DNA of 6,243 nucleotides from positions 1 through 6,243 of the forward strand of contig JAOUET010000114.1 of NCBI GenBank assembly GCA_029858605.1, in the 5' to 3' direction. Below, in pieces: positions 1 through 5,776 of the stretch (position 1 is its first letter; every line of letters starts with the position of its first letter). Under the pieces are notes generated by a model that had not been told where the DNA came from, ran no database searches, and saw only the letters and a list, made by a program, of their open reading frames with translations. The translations under genes and the position numbers were made by a program. This stretch comes from Coriobacteriia bacterium. Its GTDB lineage: Bacteria; Actinomycetota; Coriobacteriia; Anaerosomatales; JAENZW01.

Positions 1-1
1 C

Positions 2-244
2 TTCTCCGAGGCACCGGTTCTCCTGGGCGAGCGCTATCACCTCCCACCCGGCTCTTTCATCACCGAAGACGTGCTGTTCGTGAACGGTGCGAGCTTCGAG
101 GATGGGACTGCCTACAGCCTTGAGACAGGGGAGCTCGTGGACTCGTCGGCCGTGACTCGCCGGCAGTTCGATACGGTGGCGAGACTCATGGCCCTAAGCG
201 ACGCGTACGAAGCCCTTCTGCCCGCGGATGCGGACTTGCCCTAG
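2..244 (+). CDS. C-terminal fragment of an unrecognised protein (cut by left edge)
   Basis: An open frame enters from the left edge and runs 80 codons to a TAG at 242-244. The visible C-terminus begins FSEAPVLLGERYHLPPG and ends LLPADADLP. Its middle part, VLFVNGASFEDGTAYSLETG, alternates hydrophobic and polar residues like beta strands. DGTAYSLETGELVD loosely resembles one blade of a PQQ-type beta-propeller repeat, but one such stretch is not enough to assign a fold. The tail (RRQFDTVARLMALSDAYEALL) looks helical. No membrane segment or catalytic motif is visible. It is not the C-terminus of PurF, the gene often found before purM. A 108-base gap with a candidate promoter separates it from purM, so it probably belongs to another transcription unit. 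Codon choice looks like that of its neighbours, so I treat it as a real gene of unknown function. Confidence 0.6.
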   Translation, partial: FSEAPVLLGERYHLPPGSFITEDVLFVNGASFEDGTAYSLETGELVDSSAVTRRQFDTVARLMALSDAYEALLPADADLP

Positions 245-272
245 CCGACACCTGCGGCGCCGGACGCGACAC

Positions 273-322
273 GCGCGGCGTTGTGGCGTGCTGATAGAAT
301 CCGATTGCGGCACGCGCCGCGC
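273..322. repeat. GC-rich inverted repeat framing the purM -10 element
   Basis: Outer arms GCGCGGCG (273-280) and CGCCGCGC (315-322) are perfect 8-base complements. Inner arms GCGTGC (286-291) and GCACGC (310-315) are perfect 6-base complements, sharing base 315 with the outer right arm. The TAGAAT hexamer at 295-300 sits in the 18-base centre. If transcription starts near 307, the left arms are not in the purM mRNA, so the dyad would act in DNA, for example as a repressor site. In read-through transcripts from upstream it could fold as a stem. No T-run follows, so it does not look like an intrinsic terminator. GC-rich sequence makes chance repeats more likely. Confidence 0.4.
292..300 (+). 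promoter_or_regulatory. Candidate extended -10 promoter for purM
   Basis: TGATAGAAT gives an extended -10 (TGn followed by TAGAAT, five of six matches to TATAAT). Transcription would start near 307, leaving a leader of roughly 46 bases before the purM ATG. No convincing -35 box lies 16-18 bases upstream; TTGTGG at 281-286 is too close to serve. An extended -10 can work without a good -35, which is why I list it. It is the only plausible promoter in the gap before purM and would make purM the first gene of its unit. Confidence 0.4.
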
Positions 323-352
323 CCACTCCGCGATCCTGAAAGAGGAGTGCCG

Positions 353-1417
353 ATGAGCGACACCGAGGATAAGCGTCCCACCACCTATCGGGATGCCGGC
401 GTAGACACTGCCGAGGGTGCACGCGCGGTCGACGCCATCCGTGACGCCGTGCGATCCACGTACCGCCCGGAGGTCATGGGTGACATCGGCGGCTTCGGCG
501 GTCTCTTCTCGGCAGCGGCGATCAAGGAGATGGACGACCCCGTGCTCGTGTCCGGGACCGATGGAGTGGGCACGAAGCTCAAGATCGCCCAGATGCTCGA
601 CCGGCACGACACGGTCGGGATCGATCTGGTCGCGATGTGCGCCAACGACATCCTCGTCACCGGCGCCGAGCCGCTGTTCTTCCTCGACTACCTGGCCATC
701 GGCAAGCTCGACAGCGCGCGCGTCGAGTCGATCGTCGCAGGCGTTGCGGAGGGCTGCCGAAAGGCCGGCTGCGCGCTGGTCGGCGGCGAGATGGCCGAAC
801 ACCCTGGCGTGATGGCCGAGGACGACTACGACCTTTCCGGCTTCTGCGTCGGTGTCGTGGACCGGCCGAAGATGCTGGACAAAGCCTCCGTGGAGCCCGG
901 CGATGTCGTGCTCGGGCTCTCGAGCAGCGGCCTGCATTCGAACGGCTTCTCGCTAGTGCGCCGCGTGCTCGTGGAGGGGCACGAGGAAGAGCTCGACCTG
1001 GCGCGCGTCGACTTGGGCGGCACGAGTCTTGCGGACGTGCTGCTCGAGCCCACACGCATCTACGTGCGCTCCGTGCTCGAAGTCCTGCGCGAGGGCCCGC
1101 CGATCAGGGCGATCGCGCATATCACAGGGGGAGGCATCACCGAGAATCTGGACCGGGCACTTCCGCCGGAGTGCGACGCGCGCGTCGTCTTGGGGTCGTG
1201 GAAGGTGCCGCCGATCTTCGGCGTGCTACAGAAGGCCGCTGCTCTTCCCGACGAGGAGATGCTTCGCACCTTCAACATGGGTATCGGTCTTATGGTGATT
1301 GTCGAAGCGCAGACCGCCGCCGAAGTAGCGCACGCGCTCCGCACCTCGGGCGAGCGCGTGTCGGAGATTGGCGAGGTCGTCGCCGGAGAAGGGAAGGTCG
1401 TTTATGCGGGATCCTGA
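353..1417 (+). CDS. purM: Phosphoribosylformylglycinamidine cyclo-ligase (AIR synthetase)
   Basis: PurM is the cytoplasmic enzyme of de novo purine synthesis that uses ATP to close formylglycinamidine ribonucleotide (FGAM) into aminoimidazole ribonucleotide (AIR). The 354-residue product matches the usual length of about 345. Visible family features in order are: TYRDAGVD at residues 11-18; GGFGGLF at 46-52; the ATP-site signature GTDGVGTK at 68-75; CANDILVTGAEPLFFLDY just after it; GGEMAEHPG at 144-152 (the family more often has GGETAEMPG); LGLSSSGLHSNGFSLVR; and GGGITENL at 259-266, followed by FNMGIGL. The ATG at 353 is chosen because AGAGGAG lies 5 bases upstream and the N-terminus then fits the family; extending to 281 adds residues without family similarity. 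It is probably the first gene of the purMNH run and overlaps purN by 14 bases, which suggests translational coupling. Identity is secure from the motifs. Confidence 0.97.
   Translation: MSDTEDKRPTTYRDAGVDTAEGARAVDAIRDAVRSTYRPEVMGDIGGFGGLFSAAAIKEMDDPVLVSGTDGVGTKLKIAQMLDRHDTVGIDLVAMCANDILVTGAEPLFFLDYLAIGKLDSARVESIVAGVAEGCRKAGCALVGGEMAEHPGVMAEDDYDLSGFCVGVVDRPKMLDKASVEPGDVVLGLSSSGLHSNGFSLVRRVLVEGHEEELDLARVDLGGTSLADVLLEPTRIYVRSVLEVLREGPPIRAIAHITGGGITENLDRALPPECDARVVLGSWKVPPIFGVLQKAAALPDEEMLRTFNMGIGLMVIVEAQTAAEVAHALRTSGERVSEIGEVVAGEGKVVYAGS
1393..1397 (+). promoter_or_regulatory. Ribosome binding site deciding the purN start
   Basis: GAAGG ends 6 bases before the ATG at 1404, inside the 3' end of purM, and is the best Shine-Dalgarno match near the purN start. 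The competing ATG at 1425 has only GAAAG at 1416-1420, which pairs less well with 16S rRNA. This favours 1404, although family alignment favours 1425. Confidence 0.45.
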
Positions 1418-2030
1418 AAGACGGATGCGTCTCGGCGTGCTCATTTCGGGAAGCGGTACGAACCTGCAGGCGATCATCGACGCGTCGGTTGAAGGCAGGC
1501 TCGACGCTGATGTCGCGGTCGTGATCTCGAACCAAGAGGATGCCTACGGCCTGGAGCGAGCTCGCAAAGCCCACGTGCCGGCAGTGTGGATAGACCGCAC
1601 CGCCTACACGAAGTTCATGGACTACAACCAAGCCATCCTGGACACCCTGAGCCAGCACGAAGTCGATCTGGTCGTCATGGCCGGATACATGCGGCTCCTC
1701 GGCAAGAACGTGCTCCAGATGTTCCCGAACAAGGTCGTGAACATCCACCCGGCTCTACTGCCGTCCTTCGCAGGCGCCAGCGGCATCCACGACGCTTGGG
1801 ACTACGGCGTGAAAGTCACGGGCGTCACCGTGCACTTCGCCAACGACAAGTTCGACGAGGGTCCGATCATCGCTCAGGAGGCCGTAGTGGTGGCCGACCA
1901 CGACACAGTCGAGTCGCTCGAGGCCAAGATCCACGAGGTCGAACACCGTGTCTACCCGGCCGCACTACAGCTGATCGCCGAGGGTCGCGTAGAGATCGAA
2001 GGCCGGAAGGTTCGCATTCGCGAGCTATAG
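1404..2030 (+). CDS. purN: Phosphoribosylglycinamide formyltransferase (GART)
   Basis: PurN transfers the formyl group of 10-formyl-tetrahydrofolate to glycinamide ribonucleotide (GAR), giving FGAR, two steps before PurM acts. From the 1404 ATG the product has 208 residues; E. coli PurN has 212. The phosphate-binding motif LISGSGTNLQAII lies at 13-25. The catalytic Asn and His are N113 and H115 in NIHPALLPSF. The catalytic Asp is D151 in FDEGPIIAQ, corresponding to E. coli N106, H108 and D144. GYMRLL at 94-99 and the helix with VYPAALQLI are also typical. The start is uncertain. The ATG at 1404 has the better Shine-Dalgarno site and overlaps purM, while the ATG at 1425 would begin MRLGVLISG, exactly where E. 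coli PurN starts, 7 bases after the purM stop. The folate-independent alternative PurT is an ATP-grasp protein and is excluded by these motifs. Confidence 0.95.
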   Translation: MRDPERRMRLGVLISGSGTNLQAIIDASVEGRLDADVAVVISNQEDAYGLERARKAHVPAVWIDRTAYTKFMDYNQAILDTLSQHEVDLVVMAGYMRLLGKNVLQMFPNKVVNIHPALLPSFAGASGIHDAWDYGVKVTGVTVHFANDKFDEGPIIAQEAVVVADHDTVESLEAKIHEVEHRVYPAALQLIAEGRVEIEGRKVRIREL

Positions 2031-2036
2031 TACACT
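2031..2036 (+). promoter_or_regulatory. Possible internal -10 element before purH
   Basis: TACACT directly follows the purN stop and is followed by CGG, as in the TACAATCGG before pabB. Transcription would start near 2043 and leave a leader of about 60 bases. No good -35 is seen at normal spacing (TTCGCA at 2011-2016 leaves only 14 bases), so this is a weak call. Read-through from purM-purN could equally supply purH mRNA. Confidence 0.25.
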
Positions 2037-2050
2037 CGGCTGGGGGCCGG

Positions 2051-2064
2051 GCCGCGGGAGCGGC
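2051..2064 (+). repeat. Small stem-loop in the purN-purH spacer
   Basis: GCCGC (2051-2055) and GCGGC (2060-2064) form a 5-base-pair all-GC stem closed by a GGGA loop, which fits the stable GNRA class. A 10-base palindrome, GGCGCGCGCC, overlaps it at 2062-2071. The 72-base spacer is longer than others in the purMNH run. No T-run follows, so it is not an intrinsic terminator. It might stabilise the processed mRNA end or modulate purH translation, or be chance in very GC-rich sequence. Confidence 0.35.
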
Positions 2065-2102
2065 GCGCGCCATTTCGCGGGAGTCGTCTCTAGGAGGGGT
2101 CG

Positions 2103-3665
2103 ATGGACCAAGTCAAGGTCAAGCGCGCGCTCGTGTCGGTCACAGACAAGACAGGTGTAGTCGATTTTTGTCGCGTTCTCGCCGAAGAGTTCGGCGTCGA
2201 GATCGTCTCGACGGGCGGCACGGCGAAGGCTCTGGAAGCTGGTGGCGTGCCGGTGCGCCCGATCGACGACCTCACCGGATTCCCCGAGATGATGGATGGT
2301 CGTGTCAAGACGCTGCACCCACGGGTTCACGGTGGTCTGCTCGCTCGGCGCGACGTTGCGGAACACATGGCTGCGGCCGAGGAACACGGCATCGGGATGA
2401 TCGACATGGTGTGCGTGAACCTGTACGCGTTCGAGGCCACGATATCCAAAGACGGAGTGAGCGAGGAAGAGGCGATCGAGAACATCGACATTGGCGGTCC
2501 GAGCATGCTGCGAAGTGCGGCGAAGAACTTCGCCAGCGTCGCGGTCGTGACCGACCCGAGCGCGTACGACGAGATACTCGCCGAGATGCGCGCCAACGAC
2601 GGCGCGACGACACTGTCGACGCGCCGGGCGCTTTCCACCGAGGTCTTCCGCACGACGAGCCACTACGACAACGCGATCTGGCAGTACCTCTCCGGCTATC
2701 ACGAGACCCTGTTCCCGGACGAGGTGCGGCTGCGTCTGTTCAAGACGCAGGAGCTGCGCTACGGCGAGAACCCTCATCAGAAGGCGGCGTTCTACCGCTT
2801 CTCGGACGCCAAGCCAGGCACACTGGCGCTGGCCGAGCAGCTGCAGGGCAAGGAGCTCTCGTACAACAACATCCTCGACACCGATGGCGCGTGGACCGCG
2901 GTTCGGGAGTTCACCGACACACCCGCGTGCGTGATCATCAAGCACGCCAACCCGTGCGGATCAGCGATACACGAGGATCTGACGACGGCCTATCGCAAGG
3001 CCTGGGAGTGCGATCCCATCTCCGCGTTCGGAGGAATCATCTCGCTCAACCGCACCGTGCCCGCTTCGCTCGTCGAGGCGGTGTTCGAGAACGAGCAGTT
3101 CGTCGAGGTAATGATCGCCCCGGACTTCGAGCCCGGTGCGCTAGAGCTACTCAGCCGGAAGGAGAACCTGAGAGTGCTTCGGACGGGCGGTATGCGCGAT
3201 ACCGGCGGTCACTACGAGAGCCGCGCGGTCGAAGGGGGCTTGCTCGTCCAGCAGTCCGACTCGGTCACGGAGGACTCCTCCACGTTCAGGGTCGCTTCAA
3301 AAAGGCAGCCGACACCCGAGGAGATGGAGCAGCTGCTCTTCGCGTGGAAGGTGGCCAAGAGCGTCAAGAGCAACGCGATTCTGCTGGCCAAGGATTTCGC
3401 TGGGATCGGCGTGGGCGCCGGTCAGATGAACCGCGTAGATGCGGCACGCATCGCAGTCTTCAAAGCCGAAGGCAAGACCGAGGGTGCCGTTTGTGCAAGC
3501 GACGCGTTCATGCCGTTCCCGGACTCGCTCGAAGTCTGCGCCGAAGCCGGGGTTACCGCTGTGATCCAGCCGGGCGGGTCGGTAAGAGACGAGGAAGTCA
3601 TAGAGAAGGCTGACGAACTTGGAGTCGCCGTCGTCTTCACGGGACACCGGCACTTCAGACACTAG
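2103..3665 (+). CDS. purH: Bifunctional AICAR formyltransferase / IMP cyclohydrolase
   Basis: PurH carries out the last two steps to IMP: formylation of AICAR with 10-formyl-tetrahydrofolate, then ring closure. The 520 residues match the usual length of about 510-530. The N-terminal IMP cyclohydrolase domain (about 1-200) shows STGGTAKAL at 36-44 and GRVKTLHPRVHGG at 66-78. The expected catalytic residues are present as K69, Y108, D129 and K141, equivalent to human K66, Y104, D125 and K137. The C-terminal transformylase domain (about 205-520) shows GENPHQ at 221-226, SYNNILDTDGAW, and KHANPCG with the catalytic pair K280-H281. It also has DPISAFGG, N424 in VKSNAI, and the terminal QPGGSVRDEEVI...TGHRHF. 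One small difference is NLYAF at 106-110, where NLYPF is common. A strong AGGAGG ends 5 bases before the ATG, fixing the start. Both domains appear intact. It lies 72 bases after purN and 42 before the pabC-like gene. Confidence 0.97.
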   Translation: MDQVKVKRALVSVTDKTGVVDFCRVLAEEFGVEIVSTGGTAKALEAGGVPVRPIDDLTGFPEMMDGRVKTLHPRVHGGLLARRDVAEHMAAAEEHGIGMIDMVCVNLYAFEATISKDGVSEEEAIENIDIGGPSMLRSAAKNFASVAVVTDPSAYDEILAEMRANDGATTLSTRRALSTEVFRTTSHYDNAIWQYLSGYHETLFPDEVRLRLFKTQELRYGENPHQKAAFYRFSDAKPGTLALAEQLQGKELSYNNILDTDGAWTAVREFTDTPACVIIKHANPCGSAIHEDLTTAYRKAWECDPISAFGGIISLNRTVPASLVEAVFENEQFVEVMIAPDFEPGALELLSRKENLRVLRTGGMRDTGGHYESRAVEGGLLVQQSDSVTEDSSTFRVASKRQPTPEEMEQLLFAWKVAKSVKSNAILLAKDFAGIGVGAGQMNRVDAARIAVFKAEGKTEGAVCASDAFMPFPDSLEVCAEAGVTAVIQPGGSVRDEEVIEKADELGVAVVFTGHRHFRH

Positions 3666-3707
3666 CTGCACGCCCACACGTACGAGCGCGCGAAGGGACT
3701 GCTTGCG

Positions 3708-4391
3708 ATGTTGACCGTGGCGCTTCAAGAGACCGTGCGCGTACAGAACGGGCGAGCGCCACTGCTCGTGAAGCACCTGGTTAGACTGCGTGCCGGAGGG
3801 TGTGAAGACGACACTCTCGCGAGAATCAACCAAGCCGTACTGCAACAAGCTGCGGCGTGGCAGGAACCGTACGGGCGGCTCGGTCTGCGCGTCGATACGG
3901 ACGGGAGGGTGGACGTCGACGTCAGTTCGCGGTCCTCATCGATAGACATCCTCGGGGGCCCGGTGGCGATGCTCGTGGAGACCGACGTACCGACACTACC
4001 GCCCGGGGGAGCCAAGCCCGCGAACCGTGATTTTTGGGATGCGGCTCTACTGCAAGCCGTCGATCAAGGCGCCCACATCGCGGTGTTGGTGGATCATGAC
4101 GGCCACCTCATCGATGGCTCGCAGGCGACCGTATGGCTGCGCTTCGAGGACGGTTTGCTTACACCGCCGACACCGCCTGCGGTGGCAGGCGTGTCGAGAG
4201 CGGTCGTGCTGGAGTCCGCGCGTTCGGTCGGCTACACCGCCGAAGAGGCCGTACTGACCGCCGAGGACTTCGCGGGTGCCGACGAGGTCATCTTCACCAC
4301 GGCGCTCGCCGGAGCTGTAGGTGCCCGTCACAAGACCGGACCGGCCGCGGAATCCCTCAAGCGGTTGTTCGACACGCTGTTCACCGGCTAG
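3708..4391 (+). CDS. pabC: Class IV PLP enzyme, probable aminodeoxychorismate lyase
   Basis: Fold-type IV PLP enzymes include PabC, which releases pyruvate from 4-amino-4-deoxychorismate to give p-aminobenzoate, and the branched-chain and D-amino-acid transaminases. The 227-residue product is shorter than typical PabC (about 270). The N-terminus, ETVRVQNGRAPLLVKHLVRL at 8-27, follows the PabC pattern of ET.RV..GR.pLL..HL.RL. The likely Schiff-base lysine is K103 in AKPANR. The next block, HIAVLVDHDGHLIDGSQATVW, occupies the place of the family D.dG.v.EgstsNlf motif, but D136 stands where Glu is usual and T141 where Asn is usual. LLTPPTPP, the GVSRAVVLE turn and ADEVIFTTALAGA complete the fold. 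AAGGGA lies 9 bases before the ATG at 3708, a rather long spacing. Its position just before pabB supports the PabC role. A different fold-IV activity cannot be excluded. Confidence 0.72.
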   Translation: MLTVALQETVRVQNGRAPLLVKHLVRLRAGGCEDDTLARINQAVLQQAAAWQEPYGRLGLRVDTDGRVDVDVSSRSSSIDILGGPVAMLVETDVPTLPPGGAKPANRDFWDAALLQAVDQGAHIAVLVDHDGHLIDGSQATVWLRFEDGLLTPPTPPAVAGVSRAVVLESARSVGYTAEEAVLTAEDFAGADEVIFTTALAGAVGARHKTGPAAESLKRLFDTLFTG

Positions 4392-4410
4392 ACGGAAGCG
4401 TTACCTGCGC

Positions 4411-4416
4411 TACAAT
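4411..4416 (+). promoter_or_regulatory. Candidate -10 element for pabB
   Basis: TACAAT matches the -10 consensus at five of six bases and lies in the 99-base gap after the pabC-like gene. The start of transcription would fall near 4423, about 68 bases before the pabB GTG. No clear -35 is visible at 16-18 bases upstream, where the end of the preceding gene lies. A gap of this size with a -10 suggests pabB can be transcribed on its own. Confidence 0.35.
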
Positions 4417-4420
4417 CGGC

Positions 4421-4441
4421 GCATACGCTCGAGCCGTATGC
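4421..4441. repeat. Inverted repeat just downstream of the pabB -10
   Basis: GCATACG (4421-4427) and CGTATGC (4435-4441) are perfect complements separated by 7 bases (CTCGAGC, itself containing the palindrome CTCGAG). The dyad starts 4 bases after TACAAT, so it covers the expected transcription start. That position suits a repressor operator. As RNA it could form a 7-base-pair hairpin at the 5' end of the mRNA. A tiny second hairpin, CCC-TTCG-GGG at 4445-4454, has the very stable cUUCGg loop. No T-run follows either, which argues against a terminator. Confidence 0.45.
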
Positions 4442-4480
4442 CAACCCTTCGGGGCACCCAGCGGCGATTCGTTTCTGCCG

Positions 4481-4485
4481 AGGAG
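4481..4485 (+). promoter_or_regulatory. Ribosome binding site deciding the pabB start
   Basis: AGGAG ends 5 bases before the GTG at 4491. The upstream GTG at 4485-4487 overlaps this site and so cannot use it. The context AGGAGTGCC is the same as that before purM (343-351 region), which supports the choice of 4491. Confidence 0.7.
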
Positions 4486-4490
4486 TGCCC

Positions 4491-5756
4491 GTGCTGCTCA
4501 CCAACACCGCGCCGATTGCGTTGCCGGAAGTCTCGCCGGCTGCGCTCGCTCGCGCGCTGCGCGGCGTGGCACCCGGCAGCGACATCGTGGTTCTGGCCCC
4601 CTGCGATTCGACTGGCTGGTTCGACGGGACTTGCCTGGCATGTTGCGAACCGGAAGAGGCGCACGACCGCGTGACGCCGGCCGAAGCGGCCGAGGTACTC
4701 TCGCGCGTCGAGCGCGGCTCGGAGACCCGCCTGGCAGCCGCTGTCGTCACATACGAGGGCGCAGCCAGCGTGCGAGTGTTCGAGGGGGGCCTCGCCATGG
4801 CGGCTGACGGCTGGCGCGTGTGGGGCGAAGCGCCTTGGGCTGCCGAAGCGCTCTCGGCTGCGAGCTCGCTTGGTGGCGCCGACAGGACTGTCGCGCCCGA
4901 TACCACTGCGGCGACCCATGCGCCTTTGCTGGCCGACCCCGTCCGCGGTATGGAGCGGGAAGAGTACGAAGCGGCTGTCGAGGAGACGCGCGAGTGGATT
5001 GCGGCAGGGAACGTATACGTTGCGAACATCACGTATCGCGTGAACGGGCGACCACTGGCTCCGCCGATCGAAGCCTTCGATGCGCTCACCCGCCGTGCCA
5101 GCGCTCCCATGTCGGCGCTGTTGGTGACGCGTGACTCCGCTCTCGCCTCCATCTCGCCGGAGAGGTTCGTAGGCGTGCGGCGTGGTGATGACGGTGCCAG
5201 GATCGCCGAGGTATGGCCCATCAAGGGCACGCGTCCACGCGGATCGGATCCCGAAAGCGATCGGCGTCTTGCCGACGAGCTCGCCGCCGATCTGAAGGAG
5301 CGGGCTGAGCACGTGATGATCGTGGACCTGGAGCGCAACGACCTGGGCAGGGTGTGCGTTCCGGGCACGGTCCGCGTCGACCCTCTGACGGACGTGTTCC
5401 CGACGCCCTACTGTCACCAGATGGTCTCGCGGGTCTTCGGCGAACTGAACTACTCGACCGACATCGGCGACCTGATGAGCGCGACGTTCCCCTGTGGTTC
5501 GGTTACCGGCGCGCCGAAGATCGCTGCCATGAAGCTCATAGAGCGGCTGGAGCGGTCGCCGCGTGGCGCGTACTGCGGCACCCTCGCCGTCGCCGTTCCG
5601 GGCAGACTCGATTCCTCGGTACTGATACGCACGCTCGAGTACGTTGAGGAAGGCAGCGCGCGATGGGGTACCGGCTGCGGAATCACGTACGATTCCGACG
5701 CTGGTGCCGAGTGGGACGAGTCCGTGCTGAAGACGTGGCCGGTCCTCGGCAGGTAA
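4491..5756 (+). CDS. pabB: Aminodeoxychorismate synthase component I
   Basis: PabB aminates chorismate to 4-amino-4-deoxychorismate, using ammonia normally supplied by the PabA/TrpG glutaminase. With the GTG start at 4491 the product has 421 residues. The N-terminal third is poorly conserved, as usual. The chorismate-binding domain begins near residue 155 (EEYEAAVEETREWIAAG). It carries ISPERF, then PIKGTRPRG with K245. A lysine in PIKGT is the mark of PabB and forms the covalent intermediate in E. coli, whereas anthranilate synthase TrpE has PIAGT. DLERNDLGRV follows with E281, then FPCGSVTGAPK at 333-343, GCGITYDSD near 395 and EWDES near 407. Differences from common versions are YVANITYR (V177 where Gln is usual) and Cys396 in the glycine-rich GGGI position. 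No pabA is present in the window, so the partner is encoded elsewhere or shared with tryptophan synthesis. It lies 99 bases after the pabC-like gene and ends 4 bases from the opposing channel gene. Confidence 0.93.
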   Translation: MLLTNTAPIALPEVSPAALARALRGVAPGSDIVVLAPCDSTGWFDGTCLACCEPEEAHDRVTPAEAAEVLSRVERGSETRLAAAVVTYEGAASVRVFEGGLAMAADGWRVWGEAPWAAEALSAASSLGGADRTVAPDTTAATHAPLLADPVRGMEREEYEAAVEETREWIAAGNVYVANITYRVNGRPLAPPIEAFDALTRRASAPMSALLVTRDSALASISPERFVGVRRGDDGARIAEVWPIKGTRPRGSDPESDRRLADELAADLKERAEHVMIVDLERNDLGRVCVPGTVRVDPLTDVFPTPYCHQMVSRVFGELNYSTDIGDLMSATFPCGSVTGAPKIAAMKLIERLERSPRGAYCGTLAVAVPGRLDSSVLIRTLEYVEEGSARWGTGCGITYDSDAGAEWDESVLKTWPVLGR

Positions 5757-5776
5757 CCCGCTAGCCCTCGGCAGGT
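5744..5776. repeat. 11-base direct repeat across the convergent stop codons
   Basis: CCTCGGCAGGT occurs at 5744-5754 and again at 5766-5776, exactly 22 bases apart, one copy in the end of pabB and the other in the end of the opposing channel gene. The bases after each copy do not match, so it is not a clear tandem duplication. Because the copies are direct, not inverted, they cannot form a terminator hairpin. Confidence 0.35.

Noticed and set aside
637..1524. A 295-codon + strand frame across purM and purN
   Set aside because: Arg-rich out-of-frame translation crossing two well-supported genes, with no ribosome binding site supporting it.
2025..2945. A 306-codon minus-strand open frame opposite purH
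   Set aside because: It is antisense to conserved PurH sequence, with composition typical of mirrored codons and no domain match that I can see.
1586..3613. A 675-codon + strand open frame overlapping purN and purH in another frame
   Set aside because: Its translation is dominated by Arg, Gly and Ala with no family motifs, as expected of an out-of-frame read of GC-rich coding DNA, and it overlaps two secure genes.
4485..4487. GTG as the pabB start
   Set aside because: It overlaps the AGGAG site that is ideally placed for the GTG at 4491.
4410..5417. Long minus-strand open frames (4410-5417 and 4388-5368) opposite pabB
   Set aside because: They are antisense to a secure gene, have low-complexity Arg/Ser/Ala composition, show no recognisable domain and overlap each other.
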